From a virus, in the IMG/VR virus record IMGVR_UViG_3300031957_001318, positions 1-54,503 of that record: a stretch of DNA of 54,503 bases. One strand, 5' to 3'. The translations under genes and the position numbers were made by a program. Positions 16,348 through 24,638 of this stretch are shown here, piece by piece. The notes below the pieces were generated by a model. That model had not been told where the DNA came from. It saw only the letters and a list, made by a program, of their open reading frames with translations, and ran no database searches. Each line of letters begins with the position of its first letter. Positions within the stretch are counted from its first letter, which is position 1.

Positions 16348-17432
16348 TATTTCTCATCCTTTTCTTTGTACATACCTTCCCAAGCAGATTTCTTCTTGGT
16401 CTTTTCTTTCATCGCATCCAACACCGGATCAGCCTTAGCAACCGACCGAGCAACAGCAAACGCAGCCTTGATTTCCGCGTCCGTGGTCAGGTCCGCAACA
16501 GCTTCATCGCCATAGACCTTAGCGATGACTTCCCTGCGCATGGTCATAGCGTCCTTGCCGGTAGCGTCGTAATCCTTGACCAGTTCACGGGCCTTATCAG
16601 CAACCGTAGCGCGTTCAAGAACAGCCGCGTCTACCAGCTTGGCGATTTCCTCATCCGACTTAACCAGCTTGTTAGCGTCGGCAGCCTCAATCTTGACAGC
16701 AGCCAGTTCTGTTTTCAGTCCTTCCACTTCTGCCGCGTGTGCATCCAGAATGGCCTTGAATTTGTCAGCGTCCGAGGCATCAACACTAATAGCCTTGTCA
16801 CCGACCATAATCTTGACAATATTCAATTCTTCATCCTCATTGTCAGTTACGGTTAGAGGCGTTGCGCCCCAGTTCTTAGACACGTTGTCAGCCGCGTCCT
16901 TGCCATACGCCCGCCCCCGTGGGACTAGCGCAAGATGGTTGGGGTTGATGTTTCGTTGTACCCCGTCATATTCTTTTCCGTCAGGCGTTACACCCGGCGT
17001 AAAATCAATATCAGCCGTGTATCCGCCTGAATATTGCTTATGCGTCGTGACGGACGCATCCATAGCGCGCCTATCCTTGACAATGAATTCCAGACCTAGC
17101 CAGCCATCATCACCCACACGCGCCCTTGACGATACCTCACCGACCGCGTATTCCGCGTAGTTATCCGGCGTGACCAATTCGTCAGGATGATCCAGCGTAA
17201 CCGGAACATGCGCCCAGCCATTAAGCGCAGCGTCCGAGAACACTTCATCATGCGGGCGGTAGATTTTCAGCACGTCTTTAGGATCACCCATAGGCGCAGC
17301 GTCACCGAGTTCCGCCCGAGTATAGCTTTGAATGCCCGTCCTAGCCACATTGGCACGAACGATCTTATACCCATCCTTGTGGGTTTTAGTCGTTACGTTA
17401 ATCAGGGCATCGGTAAATCTATTCATGCTCAT
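16347..17432 (-). CDS. Prohead protease-scaffold fusion (DUF2213 type)
   Basis: 361 residues. The N-terminal half has the DUF2213 pattern: VYRPHDEVF-like IYRPHDEVF, VPVTLDHPDELV, GEVSSRARVGDDGWLGLE, QYSGGYTADIDFTPG and NINPNHLALVPRGRAY. The C-terminal half is a charged coiled coil (about residues 220-340) as in scaffold domains. The product would shape and then mature the prohead. No active-site residue is assigned with certainty. Confidence 0.87.
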   Translation of the reverse strand: MSMNRFTDALINVTTKTHKDGYKIVRANVARTGIQSYTRAELGDAAPMGDPKDVLKIYRPHDEVFSDAALNGWAHVPVTLDHPDELVTPDNYAEYAVGEVSSRARVGDDGWLGLEFIVKDRRAMDASVTTHKQYSGGYTADIDFTPGVTPDGKEYDGVQRNINPNHLALVPRGRAYGKDAADNVSKNWGATPLTVTDNEDEELNIVKIMVGDKAISVDASDADKFKAILDAHAAEVEGLKTELAAVKIEAADANKLVKSDEEIAKLVDAAVLERATVADKARELVKDYDATGKDAMTMRREVIAKVYGDEAVADLTTDAEIKAAFAVARSVAKADPVLDAMKEKTKKKSAWEGMYKEKDEK

Positions 17433-17455
17433 ATCGTATATTAATGCGCCTCATT

Positions 17456-19402
17456 TTACAAAGCAGGGCCGTAGGCGTGAAGCATTAGGGATTTGGCGTT
17501 CGCGGCAGGAATTGACGTAGCGGCCCACGCAACAAGCCTAGCCGTAGTCGCAAAGTTCCCTCGGACGTTAGCCCCGCCTGAAATATCAGCGCCGCGTTGC
17601 CAGTTGGCGTTGACGATTGGCTCACTACCAGACGGGTACGCCTTTGGGTATGTCCATGTGATTTCGCCAGTCCTGAACAAGGAACCATCGGCAGTAGTAA
17701 CCGCCTCTGCACTAATGTCCATTTCATAGAAGCAAGTCATAAATCCCTGCTCGTCAATGACAAAAGTACCGTTTGCATTAGTCTCACTGCGGGGGACGAG
17801 AACAGGTCCAGCGACACGGCCAGATACTCCCGCTTCCATGGTCTGAACGATGCACACGTTATCTTCTGCATCCACCTCCGCGAACACCGCCCATTCGCCA
17901 TAAGTCCCGGGGTCAAGGTGAACGGCTTCAACGCGATTACCAAAGCAGCCGACGCCAGCCCCGCCACCGTCAAAGCGCACACATGCCGTGGTGTAGGTTG
18001 CCCCCTTGCTATCGTTCGGATCAATGCCAACCGACACAACCCCTGTCACAAGGTTATATGCCGTTGCGGTACTCAAGTACCCGCCATTGCCCTCGGAAAT
18101 CGAAACGGCTTGGTATTCGTTGTTGATGCCTTGCACGTTATTGAAGACGTTATACTGAGCGCCATGGATCAGCTTAAGGGTTGACCCCTCACAATCTTCA
18201 CCAAAGAAGTTACCACCCGTGCAGTGGTGCGCGAAGCAATCGACGACCTCGCCAACGTTCTTGCCCCAGACATTAAAGATGTGGTGCCCGACGCCCTTCT
18301 TGACATTGACCACATCGGCTTGAGTGCCCCAAGCGGCCAGCGCGGCCCCCGTGTTGCCCATGTTGATCCCGGTGATATTCTGAATATCCCAAGCAACACC
18401 AACGGTGTCCTCGTCCACCTCAACCACAGTGCATTGTGTCAGAACGCCCGTACCATCCGCAAACACAGTCGGGTTCTGGCAATCCGTAGCGATAATATCT
18501 CGCGCAACAGGGCGTCCAGTGCAGGTGGAGCCCGCAACCATTTTGCCGGTCGGGATGCCGGTGAAAGAAAGACCCTTAACCACAGGACTATCGCAAGCAT
18601 CAACGATGATGCCGTATTTCAGATGATACCCCGGCGTACTATGCCAACGGATACCGAAATTCTCAAACACGGGACCATCTGTGCCGCTCGCGTCAATCAG
18701 TACGTTATTGGTGCCCTTAGCCGCCGCAGCAAGCGTGGAGTTGAACCCACTCGCAAGGCATTGCAGGTAATCAATGTCACGATTACGGCCACGGATACCA
18801 GCGTAATCAACATCAGAATCAAGACGCTGAGAGAATGCGTTATTACCGCGAATGTTAACGACATATCCAGCCGCAAGGCACGCCTGAATTGCAGCGGTCA
18901 TATCCGTGGTTCCGGGCGTAGTATTTTCCGCCCAATGGTAAGCAAATGCATCACCATCCGGAACAGCATCCGCCATATCAGAGATAGCCGTAGCGCCATC
19001 CGAATACACAACAGACAGCACTACAGCGTCAGTTGATGGGAGTTGCGCCGAATACCAGCTAATCTTGGTCACGTCGCTCGCCCGCGCAGCCCAAGCCGCA
19101 ACAGCCGCCGCCCGGTTAGCATAAGGCTGCGTAACGGTCAGGTCTACCGCGTCCCAATAGTTCGGCTGCGATTCAGAGCCGCCCTTATTTCCCACAATCT
19201 GATAAGCGCCGGGCTTAACCCAAAACTGCACGAACCCGTCAAGACCGCCCGTAATGGGGTTGCTAAGTGCGTCACCGGAAGCGTCGTAAATATCGGCAAG
19301 CGGGAATGTTGACCCATCATTAACGCGGACAGTTACAACCGGCTCTGGAATTACGTTGCCCAGATCGTCGGTTACTGTTTCATTCCAAGGCACAAGCGAC
19401 AT
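17456..19402 (-). CDS. Tailspike-like protein with pectate-lyase-type beta helix
   Basis: 648 residues. The first 110 residues form a head-binding-like domain (FPLADIYDASGDALSNPITG, FVQFWVKPGAYQIVG); from about 165 a right-handed beta helix is indicated by repeated short strands with Asn and Gly turns (IQNITGINMGNTGAA, VWGKNVGEVVDCFAHHC, YNVFNNVQGINNEYQAVSIS). Such proteins bind or cut host surface polysaccharide. It lies between structural genes of the portal and capsid groups, far from the tail tip genes. It could be a separate spike carried on head or neck, or a tail spike in an unusual place. Confidence 0.82.
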   Translation of the reverse strand: MSLVPWNETVTDDLGNVIPEPVVTVRVNDGSTFPLADIYDASGDALSNPITGGLDGFVQFWVKPGAYQIVGNKGGSESQPNYWDAVDLTVTQPYANRAAAVAAWAARASDVTKISWYSAQLPSTDAVVLSVVYSDGATAISDMADAVPDGDAFAYHWAENTTPGTTDMTAAIQACLAAGYVVNIRGNNAFSQRLDSDVDYAGIRGRNRDIDYLQCLASGFNSTLAAAAKGTNNVLIDASGTDGPVFENFGIRWHSTPGYHLKYGIIVDACDSPVVKGLSFTGIPTGKMVAGSTCTGRPVARDIIATDCQNPTVFADGTGVLTQCTVVEVDEDTVGVAWDIQNITGINMGNTGAALAAWGTQADVVNVKKGVGHHIFNVWGKNVGEVVDCFAHHCTGGNFFGEDCEGSTLKLIHGAQYNVFNNVQGINNEYQAVSISEGNGGYLSTATAYNLVTGVVSVGIDPNDSKGATYTTACVRFDGGGAGVGCFGNRVEAVHLDPGTYGEWAVFAEVDAEDNVCIVQTMEAGVSGRVAGPVLVPRSETNANGTFVIDEQGFMTCFYEMDISAEAVTTADGSLFRTGEITWTYPKAYPSGSEPIVNANWQRGADISGGANVRGNFATTARLVAWAATSIPAANAKSLMLHAYGPAL

Positions 19403-19803
19403 TATTCAATGCTCCAATTAGATGTGTTTTCAGCGCGGAAAAGTCCAGCGGCCACTGTTCTTTTACTACCGTTTTCGTTTGCAGGATCGTCATTCAGAAT
19501 ATCGCATTCGAAGTAATTAAGCCGTTTAGTCAATGCGCCACTTTCATTCCTGAAAACCCAGACCGTGAATTTATATCCATTGCCGTGAATTGTAATATCG
19601 CCATCCGTCAGCGTTTTACTGAATTGAACAGCCCCGCCCAATTCTTTCGGCACATCCCAAACGGCAAATACAATTTCTTCTGCCCCGCTAATATCAACAA
19701 GCTGGCCCTCTTCATCGCGCACAGTAAAAATCAACCGAGCATCGTTATGCTTCGGGACTTTTATTGATTGCATGGGTAGATAAAGGTGTCCGTAATTACT
19801 CAT
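19402..19803 (-). CDS. Possible adaptor or baseplate-like N-terminal-domain protein
   Basis: 133 residues. The start at 19803 overlaps the previous stop as ATGA; longer starts are less likely. It shows a single Ig-like/BppU-N style domain: VPKHNDARLIFTVRDEEGQL, then GAEEIVFAVWD, GDITIHGNGYKFTVWVF and TKRLNYFECDI. Such domains attach fibres in other phages. It directly precedes the beta-helix spike gene (1-base overlap), so it may be its adaptor. Confidence 0.68.
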   Translation of the reverse strand: MSNYGHLYLPMQSIKVPKHNDARLIFTVRDEEGQLVDISGAEEIVFAVWDVPKELGGAVQFSKTLTDGDITIHGNGYKFTVWVFRNESGALTKRLNYFECDILNDDPANENGSKRTVAAGLFRAENTSNWSIE

Positions 19804-20141
19804 GAGCATTTCCGCCAAATAGCAGTTAGCTCAATTGTATCGTCAAACACCGCATCCACACAAACCAGCGGATCATAAGGGCGTGCGCCCAGCACCAAAA
19901 CCTTACCGCCGAATACCAGCCTATCACCGCCGCTCGCCGTAACGGCAGGCATCGGTGCACCACCTGCCCCGAACGCCTCTTTGTACCCTTCACCATCCGT
20001 TTCAACGGCGGGCATGACAGCGCCACCGGAGCCGAATAGTTCGCGATAGCCAGTGCCAGCGGTCGTGACGGATGGAACACTCGCCCCGCCGCTACCATTG
20101 GCAATGTAGATCGTGAATGAGGGTGAAAACAGGATTGGCAT
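19800..20141 (-). CDS. Glycine-rich repeat structural protein
   Basis: 113 residues. Three imperfect repeats of about 22 residues are visible (SGGASVPSVTTAGTGYRELF, SGGAVMPAVETDGEGYKEAF, AGGAPMPAVTASGG), followed by a C-terminal beta segment (RLVFGGKVLVLG). Its stop overlaps the next gene. It belongs to the structural series ahead of the spike; function unknown. Confidence 0.65.
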   Translation of the reverse strand: MPILFSPSFTIYIANGSGGASVPSVTTAGTGYRELFGSGGAVMPAVETDGEGYKEAFGAGGAPMPAVTASGGDRLVFGGKVLVLGARPYDPLVCVDAVFDDTIELTAIWRKCS

Positions 20142-20512
20142 TAGCTAGCGGGCGCAGTTACCGTAAAGCCGTCAAGCCGAAGTGTTTCATCCGCCACAAG
20201 TACCACAGAAGACAGTGTAATATCACCAGTCCCAACCGCGATAGTCGTCACGGTTCCAGTTAGCACAGCATCGCCGCCGCTTGTCTTGGCGACGTACTTA
20301 GCGATAGTCCCTCCCGTAACTGAGCTATCTTCCGTGATAGCATTGGCCGTGGCAACACCACCAACCGCCGACCCGAACGCAGGAGTACCGAACGTTACAG
20401 TTGCAACCTCTACGTTCCCGCTTGTCTGAAACTCAATAGTGCCCCCATCAAGAAGACCTGCAACAGCATCAGCCGCAGCGTTACGAGCGTTTACTTCAAG
20501 TGTGACTGCCAT
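20141..20512 (-). CDS. Small beta-rich structural protein
   Basis: 123 residues rich in Thr, Val, Ala and Gly with almost no aromatic residues and few lysines. Strand-turn patterns run through it (VATVTFGTPAFGS, AVLTGTVTTIAVGTGDITLS). It overlaps its neighbours by one base on each side. It resembles small virion proteins near fibre genes; no family is recognised. Confidence 0.62.
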   Translation of the reverse strand: MAVTLEVNARNAAADAVAGLLDGGTIEFQTSGNVEVATVTFGTPAFGSAVGGVATANAITEDSSVTGGTIAKYVAKTSGGDAVLTGTVTTIAVGTGDITLSSVVLVADETLRLDGFTVTAPAS

Positions 20513-21156
20513 TATTCTCTACCTTGCAATTTGCGGATCATCGTAATATGTTCTGGATTATCGCGGTATTGTACAACCGGGATTTCAACGGTTTTTACTT
20601 CCGTCTTAACTGCCGATCTAGCTTCGTCCAAAGCGGCCTTTAGCTTTTTATTTTCAGCACGGGCTTTCTTTAGCGCTGCAATTGTTTTGTCACTGTCCTT
20701 TTCCACGGTTATGGTTTTCATCACCACGCGCGGCACATCAACGGGGCGGTCTCGGTATTCAACGGCAGGCTTTTTCGCTAGATCGGATTCAAGTCTTTTG
20801 ATCTTGTCGATAGCCGATTTGAGCGCTTTTGTAGTCTCTTCGCTGTCCTGCGTTTTGGTAATAACCTTGGTAACTTGTTTGGGCACTTCCTTGATTACGT
20901 CGCGGTAGACGATGCGCTCCGGGCCGAGGATGTTTACCCGCTTTTCCACCACGCGCTCAGGACCGTCACGATAAACAACGCGCTCAGGCCCCGGCACCTC
21001 CTTTTCCACCACCTTAACGACGCGCTCAGGCACTTTAACCTCGCGCACCACTTCCACAGGCGGCAAATCACGCAGCCGCTTAATCTCAGCCTCAGCCGCG
21101 CGCAGTTTTTCTTGCAGGTCGTTAATGTCTTTACGCAGTTGCGGGATTGATGTCAT
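20512..21156 (-). CDS. Coiled-coil protein with PERVVYRD repeats
   Basis: 214 residues. N-terminal (1-35) and C-terminal (about 150-190) coiled coils flank a central Val/Glu/Pro repeat region with PERVVKVVEKEVPGPERVVY, GPERVVEKR and GPERIVYRD, and a further YRDRPVDVP and VVQYRDNPEH. Repeats of this type form extended rods in phage structural or scaffold-like proteins. It overlaps the portal stop by 26 bases, so expression is coupled to the portal. Function unknown. Confidence 0.72.
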   Translation of the reverse strand: MTSIPQLRKDINDLQEKLRAAEAEIKRLRDLPPVEVVREVKVPERVVKVVEKEVPGPERVVYRDGPERVVEKRVNILGPERIVYRDVIKEVPKQVTKVITKTQDSEETTKALKSAIDKIKRLESDLAKKPAVEYRDRPVDVPRVVMKTITVEKDSDKTIAALKKARAENKKLKAALDEARSAVKTEVKTVEIPVVQYRDNPEHITMIRKLQGRE

Positions 21157-22486
21157 TGTCTTCCTCCTGCCCTTCCTCGCCTAGCGTTCCGCCCGCGTCG
21201 ATCCAGTCCCAATAATGCCCCTCTAGCCCCGGGAACACGCCATTCTCAGTGAACGCATTAATAACCGATTGCGTCATAACCTCGGCGGGAATTGCGCCGC
21301 TGGAAATTAGCTTCTGCACGCTGGACGAAATCTTGTCTGCCAATTCCGCGCGTTCTTTGTCAGACTGTTGCCAGAGGCTATTCCAATTGTAATGGATTTC
21401 AGCAGGACGAGCGCCAAGAGCATCCCAGATAATGCATTCATCCAGCACCGACATAGCTGGTTGCAACTCATTGGATTGCAGCGTGTTGACGTAATCGTAA
21501 TACGCGCTAAGCTCAAGATCACCAGTAGCGCCAAGACCACCCGCACCAGTGCCAAACAGGATAGCGCGCGGCATCCGAGCGGCAGCGCTGGCGTCCTCTT
21601 GTGCCTTTTCGATAACGTCAGGCAAGGTAGCAAACGAAGTCGTGGATTGGTCTAACCGCTCGCCCTTGTCATCTGAAATATTAGGATCGCCCGCGTCCAG
21701 CAGGCCCATGCTCATATTGCTAAGGCCCATGTTGAACACACGGGCGCGCGTCAATACTTGCGTCTCGCCTTCGCTGTCCTCTAGCAGCTTGGCAAGGTTC
21801 TGAATGTACAGAATACGCACACGCGCGTCATGCGTCATTCCAGAGACGTTATGAATAATGCTATCATAACGCTTAATAGCAGGCAGGGTTGACGCTAGTA
21901 CGCTTTCACTTTCCGAACCGAAAACGTAGTCTTGCGGAAGCTCTTTACCCTTGAATTTCACCAGCCGCGACGGGTGAATGCGCCGCAATTCAGCGGTTGA
22001 CATAACCTCGTAATATTGCGGCTCCCCATACCCGTCTTGCAGCGGGTCGGTCTGAATAGGCCCTTCCGCAATCTCATTCTTTGTCAGCAGAACGATACGG
22101 GAAATGCCGCCATTCTTGGCGCGCCGTGGGTCTAGCGGTTCATCCGTGCGATCTTCATCGCCCTTAATCGAAATATAGAGATAAGCCTCACCATACAGTC
22201 GCCCAAGTTGGAATGCGCGCTCAGACTTCTTAAGCCATCCAATCCGCTTTTCCGTAGCCTCAATACGACTGATCTGATCCGCCTCAGCCTGCCACGCACG
22301 GCCTTTTCGAAAGCAGTCCTCGGCCACCTGATCCACAACGCGCCGCGCAAGCCATGACGTGCGATACGCCGCGACGTACTCCTGCGTGCGGTCGTGCGTC
22401 GGCAAGGTATAGGTGACACTCTCGCTCTTGTCGCGGTCAGTCCCCATGCCAGTAACCAGTGATGTGAGGCCGTCATTGATATGCAT
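21131..22486 (-). CDS. Portal protein (DUF1073 type)
   Basis: 451 residues. Features of the DUF1073 portal family: an N-terminal SWLARRVVDQVAEDCFRKGR, a LGRLYGEAYLYI strand, ELRRIHPSRLVKFKGKELP, the wing/stem SESVLASTLPAIKRYDSI, and the C-terminal RMPRAILFGTGAGGLGATGD followed by the YYDYVNTLQ helix. It would form the dodecameric ring for DNA entry. It is separated from the large terminase gene by a 2.1 kb plus-strand island. Confidence 0.92.
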   Translation of the reverse strand: MHINDGLTSLVTGMGTDRDKSESVTYTLPTHDRTQEYVAAYRTSWLARRVVDQVAEDCFRKGRAWQAEADQISRIEATEKRIGWLKKSERAFQLGRLYGEAYLYISIKGDEDRTDEPLDPRRAKNGGISRIVLLTKNEIAEGPIQTDPLQDGYGEPQYYEVMSTAELRRIHPSRLVKFKGKELPQDYVFGSESESVLASTLPAIKRYDSIIHNVSGMTHDARVRILYIQNLAKLLEDSEGETQVLTRARVFNMGLSNMSMGLLDAGDPNISDDKGERLDQSTTSFATLPDVIEKAQEDASAAARMPRAILFGTGAGGLGATGDLELSAYYDYVNTLQSNELQPAMSVLDECIIWDALGARPAEIHYNWNSLWQQSDKERAELADKISSSVQKLISSGAIPAEVMTQSVINAFTENGVFPGLEGHYWDWIDAGGTLGEEGQEEDNDINPATA

Positions 22487-22510
22487 AGGCGATAGTGTAG
22501 CAGAAGGCGC

Positions 22511-22539
22511 TTGACAGGCAAATCAGGGCGTGGTATCAA
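22511..22539 (+). promoter_or_regulatory. Promoter of the TTGACAGGC family (22.6-24.7 kb cluster)
   Basis: TTGACA at 22511-22516 followed by GGCAAA, a 17-base spacer and TATCAA at 22534-22539. It lies between the divergent portal gene and the first ORF of the plus-strand cluster. Confidence 0.62.
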
Positions 22540-22565
22540 CGCGGCGTAGACACAGGAGCAACACC

Positions 22566-22739
22566 ATGCAATACCACGTTAAACGTATCGACAGCATGTT
22601 TTCCAAGGTCATGTGGGGCGATTGCGACATGACGCGGGCGCTACTGATCCGCTTGTATGATGACCACGATACTGCTGGTATGGTGTTTCATCCTATTGCG
22701 CAAGAAATGTGTGACAAGGCTAATGGGGTGAAAACGTGA
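22566..22739 (+). CDS. Small hypothetical protein, first gene of plus-strand cluster
   Basis: 57 residues starting MQYHVKRIDSMFSKVMWGDC, followed by a polar helix. CAGGAG lies at proper distance before the ATG at 22566. Its TGA overlaps the GTG of the next ORF, starting a chain of ten coupled ORFs. No family recognised. Confidence 0.65.
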   Translation: MQYHVKRIDSMFSKVMWGDCDMTRALLIRLYDDHDTAGMVFHPIAQEMCDKANGVKT

Positions 22740-22819
22740 AACACATCCTATGGGTACTCGCCCTGCTATCGTGCGGGTGTGATCTTGACAAGGCTAGGGA
22801 GATGATGAATGAGCGGTGA
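22736..22819 (+). CDS. 27-residue lipoprotein-like microprotein
   Basis: GTG start inside the stop of the previous gene. The product is a basic N-terminus, a hydrophobic run (ILWVLALLSCGC) with a possible lipobox cysteine, and a short polar tail (DLDKAREMMNER). Its 3' end overlaps the next ORF by 11 bases. A membrane-anchored peptide, perhaps an envelope-targeted host modifier, is possible. Too short for family recognition. Confidence 0.55.
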   Translation: MKHILWVLALLSCGCDLDKAREMMNER

Positions 22820-23060
22820 GTGGGGCGATTGGATTGAGCATGACGGCAAGGGGTGTCCGTGCGTGGGGATGTATGTGCGGGTTGTGCATGAGTTTTGGGA
22901 AAGCCAATGGGAAGGGGTCGCAAAGGGTGGCCCGTCTTGGGATTGGGATTCCGATTACGAACGCATCATCCGCTATCGCATCCGCCGCCCCCGCGCCCTT
23001 CTCGACATGATCGACCGGGCGGCAGAGTTGGACAAGCTGGGCGAATTGGAGGAAATGTAA
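22809..23060 (+). CDS. Hypothetical phage protein
   Basis: 83 residues. It begins MSGEWGDWIEHDGKGCPCVG, a pattern common in small phage proteins of accessory clusters, and continues with VRVVHEFWESQWEG and a basic helix (RRPRALLDMIDRAAELDKL). It overlaps genes on both sides. Function unknown. Confidence 0.7.
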   Translation: MSGEWGDWIEHDGKGCPCVGMYVRVVHEFWESQWEGVAKGGPSWDWDSDYERIIRYRIRRPRALLDMIDRAAELDKLGELEEM

Positions 23061-23242
23061 TGCGAGTTAAACTTAGCGAAACCGGTAAGTCTGTGTACGA
23101 TGACGAGCCAGAAAATCCGCACGGCATCACTGGCACTATCGACGCAAACTATACGCCGTGGGATAATGAGTTTATCGTGTGCGTTCGCTGGGATAACGGC
23201 GAGGTAAACAGTTATCGGGATTGTGATTTGGAGATGATTTGA
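23060..23242 (+). CDS. Hypothetical small protein
   Basis: 60 residues, beginning MRVKLSETGKSVYDDEPENP, with a beta-rich centre (ITGTIDANYTP, FIVCVRWDNGEVNSYRD) that resembles small SH3-like folds. ATG overlaps the previous TAA and its TGA overlaps the next ATG, so it is translationally coupled on both sides. Confidence 0.65.
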   Translation: MRVKLSETGKSVYDDEPENPHGITGTIDANYTPWDNEFIVCVRWDNGEVNSYRDCDLEMI

Positions 23243-23388
23243 TGCGTAAGCAGGTTTACCTATTCGCCTATGGATATTGGGCTGATATCATCAAAGAAAC
23301 AGATACCCATATTGGTGCTATTGATATTGACGGCATTAATACGGTTGTGGTAAAGGATGGTATGGAGTTAGTCAGATGGGCGCAGTAA
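23242..23388 (+). CDS. Hypothetical small protein
   Basis: 48 residues, MRKQVYLFAYGYWADIIKET at the start and an acidic to hydrophobic second half (GAIDIDGINTVVVKDG). ATG overlaps the preceding stop. Its last 13 bases overlap the next membrane microprotein ORF. No function can be assigned. Confidence 0.6.
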   Translation: MRKQVYLFAYGYWADIIKETDTHIGAIDIDGINTVVVKDGMELVRWAQ

Positions 23389-23474
23389 TCCACTGGTACG
23401 AAATCCTAACCTCCGTATGTATCTTTTTCTTTTGCTGGGCGATTGAGGAGCAGTTTCATGATGGATCGGATTGA
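23376..23474 (+). CDS. 32-residue membrane microprotein
   Basis: A single likely transmembrane segment (WYEILTSVCIFFFCWAI) followed by an acidic tail. It begins inside the previous ORF. One of several single-membrane-pass tiny ORFs in this cluster. No functional evidence. Confidence 0.45.
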   Translation: MGAVIHWYEILTSVCIFFFCWAIEEQFHDGSD

Positions 23475-23486
23475 GGCGGCGGGTTA

Positions 23487-23798
23487 ATGCCCCGCAAACG
23501 ACACCACGTCATAGCAACGATCCGCGACCGAAAAGGCCGTGTACTTGCTATGGCGTGTAACTCATACGATAAGACGCATCCCTTGCAGGCTAAGTATGCT
23601 TCGTTGTGTGGATTGCCTCATAAGCAGTACCTTCACGCAGAAGTCGCGGCAATCCTAAAGGTACGGGACATCAGCCGGGCTTGGAGTATTCGCGTGGAAC
23701 GGTACAACGCAAAGGGTGAGCCGGTGAACGCTAAGCCTTGCGTTATCTGTGCGAAGGTGATAGAAGCGGTTGGGATTAGTAATGTGGAATGGACATAG
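23487..23798 (+). CDS. Zinc-dependent cytidine/deoxycytidylate deaminase-like protein
   Basis: 103 residues. The deaminase zinc motifs are present: HAEVAAIL (His and catalytic Glu at about residues 51-53) and KPCVICAKVIEAVGI (PCxxC at about 83-87). The fold order is short but complete enough for a single-domain deaminase. It may convert dCMP to dUMP for the ThyX pathway, or deaminate a free base, nucleoside or nucleic acid; the sequence cannot decide. Confidence 0.82.
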   Translation: MPRKRHHVIATIRDRKGRVLAMACNSYDKTHPLQAKYASLCGLPHKQYLHAEVAAILKVRDISRAWSIRVERYNAKGEPVNAKPCVICAKVIEAVGISNVEWT

Positions 23799-23810
23799 GA
23801 GGAATACAGC

Positions 23811-24188
23811 GTGAATTTACTAGACCACATCAAAGCAGATCGTGAGGCGGGGACGCCGGGGCCGTGGGCGTACGAGGCACACGGCGATACAATGCAGTAT
23901 GGTGTCGGGGTATGCCACGCCCTTAGCGATATCGAAATGGCATTCCCTCTATCTGGTCAGGTTGATTCAGATGTGATGGTGACCGACCCGGTTTGCGTGG
24001 AGGTTAACTGCCAAACCAACGCCCGCCGCATCGCCCGGGTTCCAGACATCGAAACCGCCCTTCTAGCGGCTGGTGAGTTGGCGGATGCTACTGCCGAGGA
24101 TCTGGCGTCGTGGCCAAAGCACATGGTTCAGGACACACGGCTTGCCAACGCCCTCGCCGCCTTCCGCAGCGCAATTGAGGTGAAGTGA
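23811..24188 (+). CDS. Hypothetical phage protein (early accessory type)
   Basis: 125 residues with GTG start after AGGAGG. It begins LLDHIKADREAGTPGPWAYE and contains NARRIARVPDIETALLAAGE near the middle, a pattern common in accessory proteins of phages and prophages. The TGA overlaps the next ATG. Function unknown. Confidence 0.72.
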   Translation: MNLLDHIKADREAGTPGPWAYEAHGDTMQYGVGVCHALSDIEMAFPLSGQVDSDVMVTDPVCVEVNCQTNARRIARVPDIETALLAAGELADATAEDLASWPKHMVQDTRLANALAAFRSAIEVK

Positions 24189-24268
24189 TGATGGAAGTTT
24201 ATTGGCTGACGCCTATTTCTTTGTTCTGGTTTACTTTTGGCTTTGTCGTTGGGCGGGTCGGCAAATGA
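24188..24268 (+). CDS. 26-residue membrane microprotein
   Basis: ATG overlaps the previous TGA (GTGATG). One hydrophobic segment (WLTPISLFWFTFGFVVG) then a basic end. Its TGA overlaps the next ATG as ATGA. Likely translated by coupling; role unknown. Confidence 0.5.
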   Translation: MMEVYWLTPISLFWFTFGFVVGRVGK

Positions 24269-24423
24269 CCATCAAAACAGCGATTTACGGATACATCGGC
24301 GTCTTAATCGGTCTATCATTGGCTATGACTTTAACGTGGATTAACGCGGATTTTTCACTGGCGTATCATATTGGTGCGACTATTGGATATTGGTGTGCGG
24401 TGTATGTGGGAATGACCAAATGA
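24265..24423 (+). CDS. 52-residue two-pass membrane protein
   Basis: ATG 24265 overlaps the preceding stop. Two hydrophobic segments (about residues 6-24 and 32-49) with short loops suggest a hairpin membrane protein. The stop overlaps the next ATG. No family recognised; a small holin-like or envelope-modifying protein is conceivable. Confidence 0.55.
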   Translation: MTIKTAIYGYIGVLIGLSLAMTLTWINADFSLAYHIGATIGYWCAVYVGMTK

Positions 24424-24638
24424 CCATCACAACGGAAGAACTGCAACGGCTAGTGGATAATGCGCAGGGTATCGGCACAGATCACCGGCTGGTATACCTC
24501 GCCCGCCGCGTCCTTGCTGCGGAGAAGATGGTGGAGGCGGGTTCCAAGATGGCTGATGCGGCAGAGATTGGCGACATTACGTCAGACGAAGTGACTGCAT
24601 GGGACGCCGCCATCTCAGCATACGAGGCCACCAAATGA
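24420..24638 (+). CDS. Hypothetical phage protein
   Basis: 72 residues, helical: MTITTEELQRLVDNAQGIGT, then YLARRVLAAEKMVEAGSKMA and AWDAAISAYEATK. The start overlaps the previous gene as ATGA, and its own stop overlaps the ATG of a truncated zinc-ribbon ORF. Similar helical proteins are common in phage accessory regions. No function assigned. Confidence 0.68.
   Translation: MTITTEELQRLVDNAQGIGTDHRLVYLARRVLAAEKMVEAGSKMADAAEIGDITSDEVTAWDAAISAYEATK

Noticed and set aside
23458-23487. 9-codon ORF between coupled genes
   Set aside because: Too short to support; listed only as a possible stop-start bridge.
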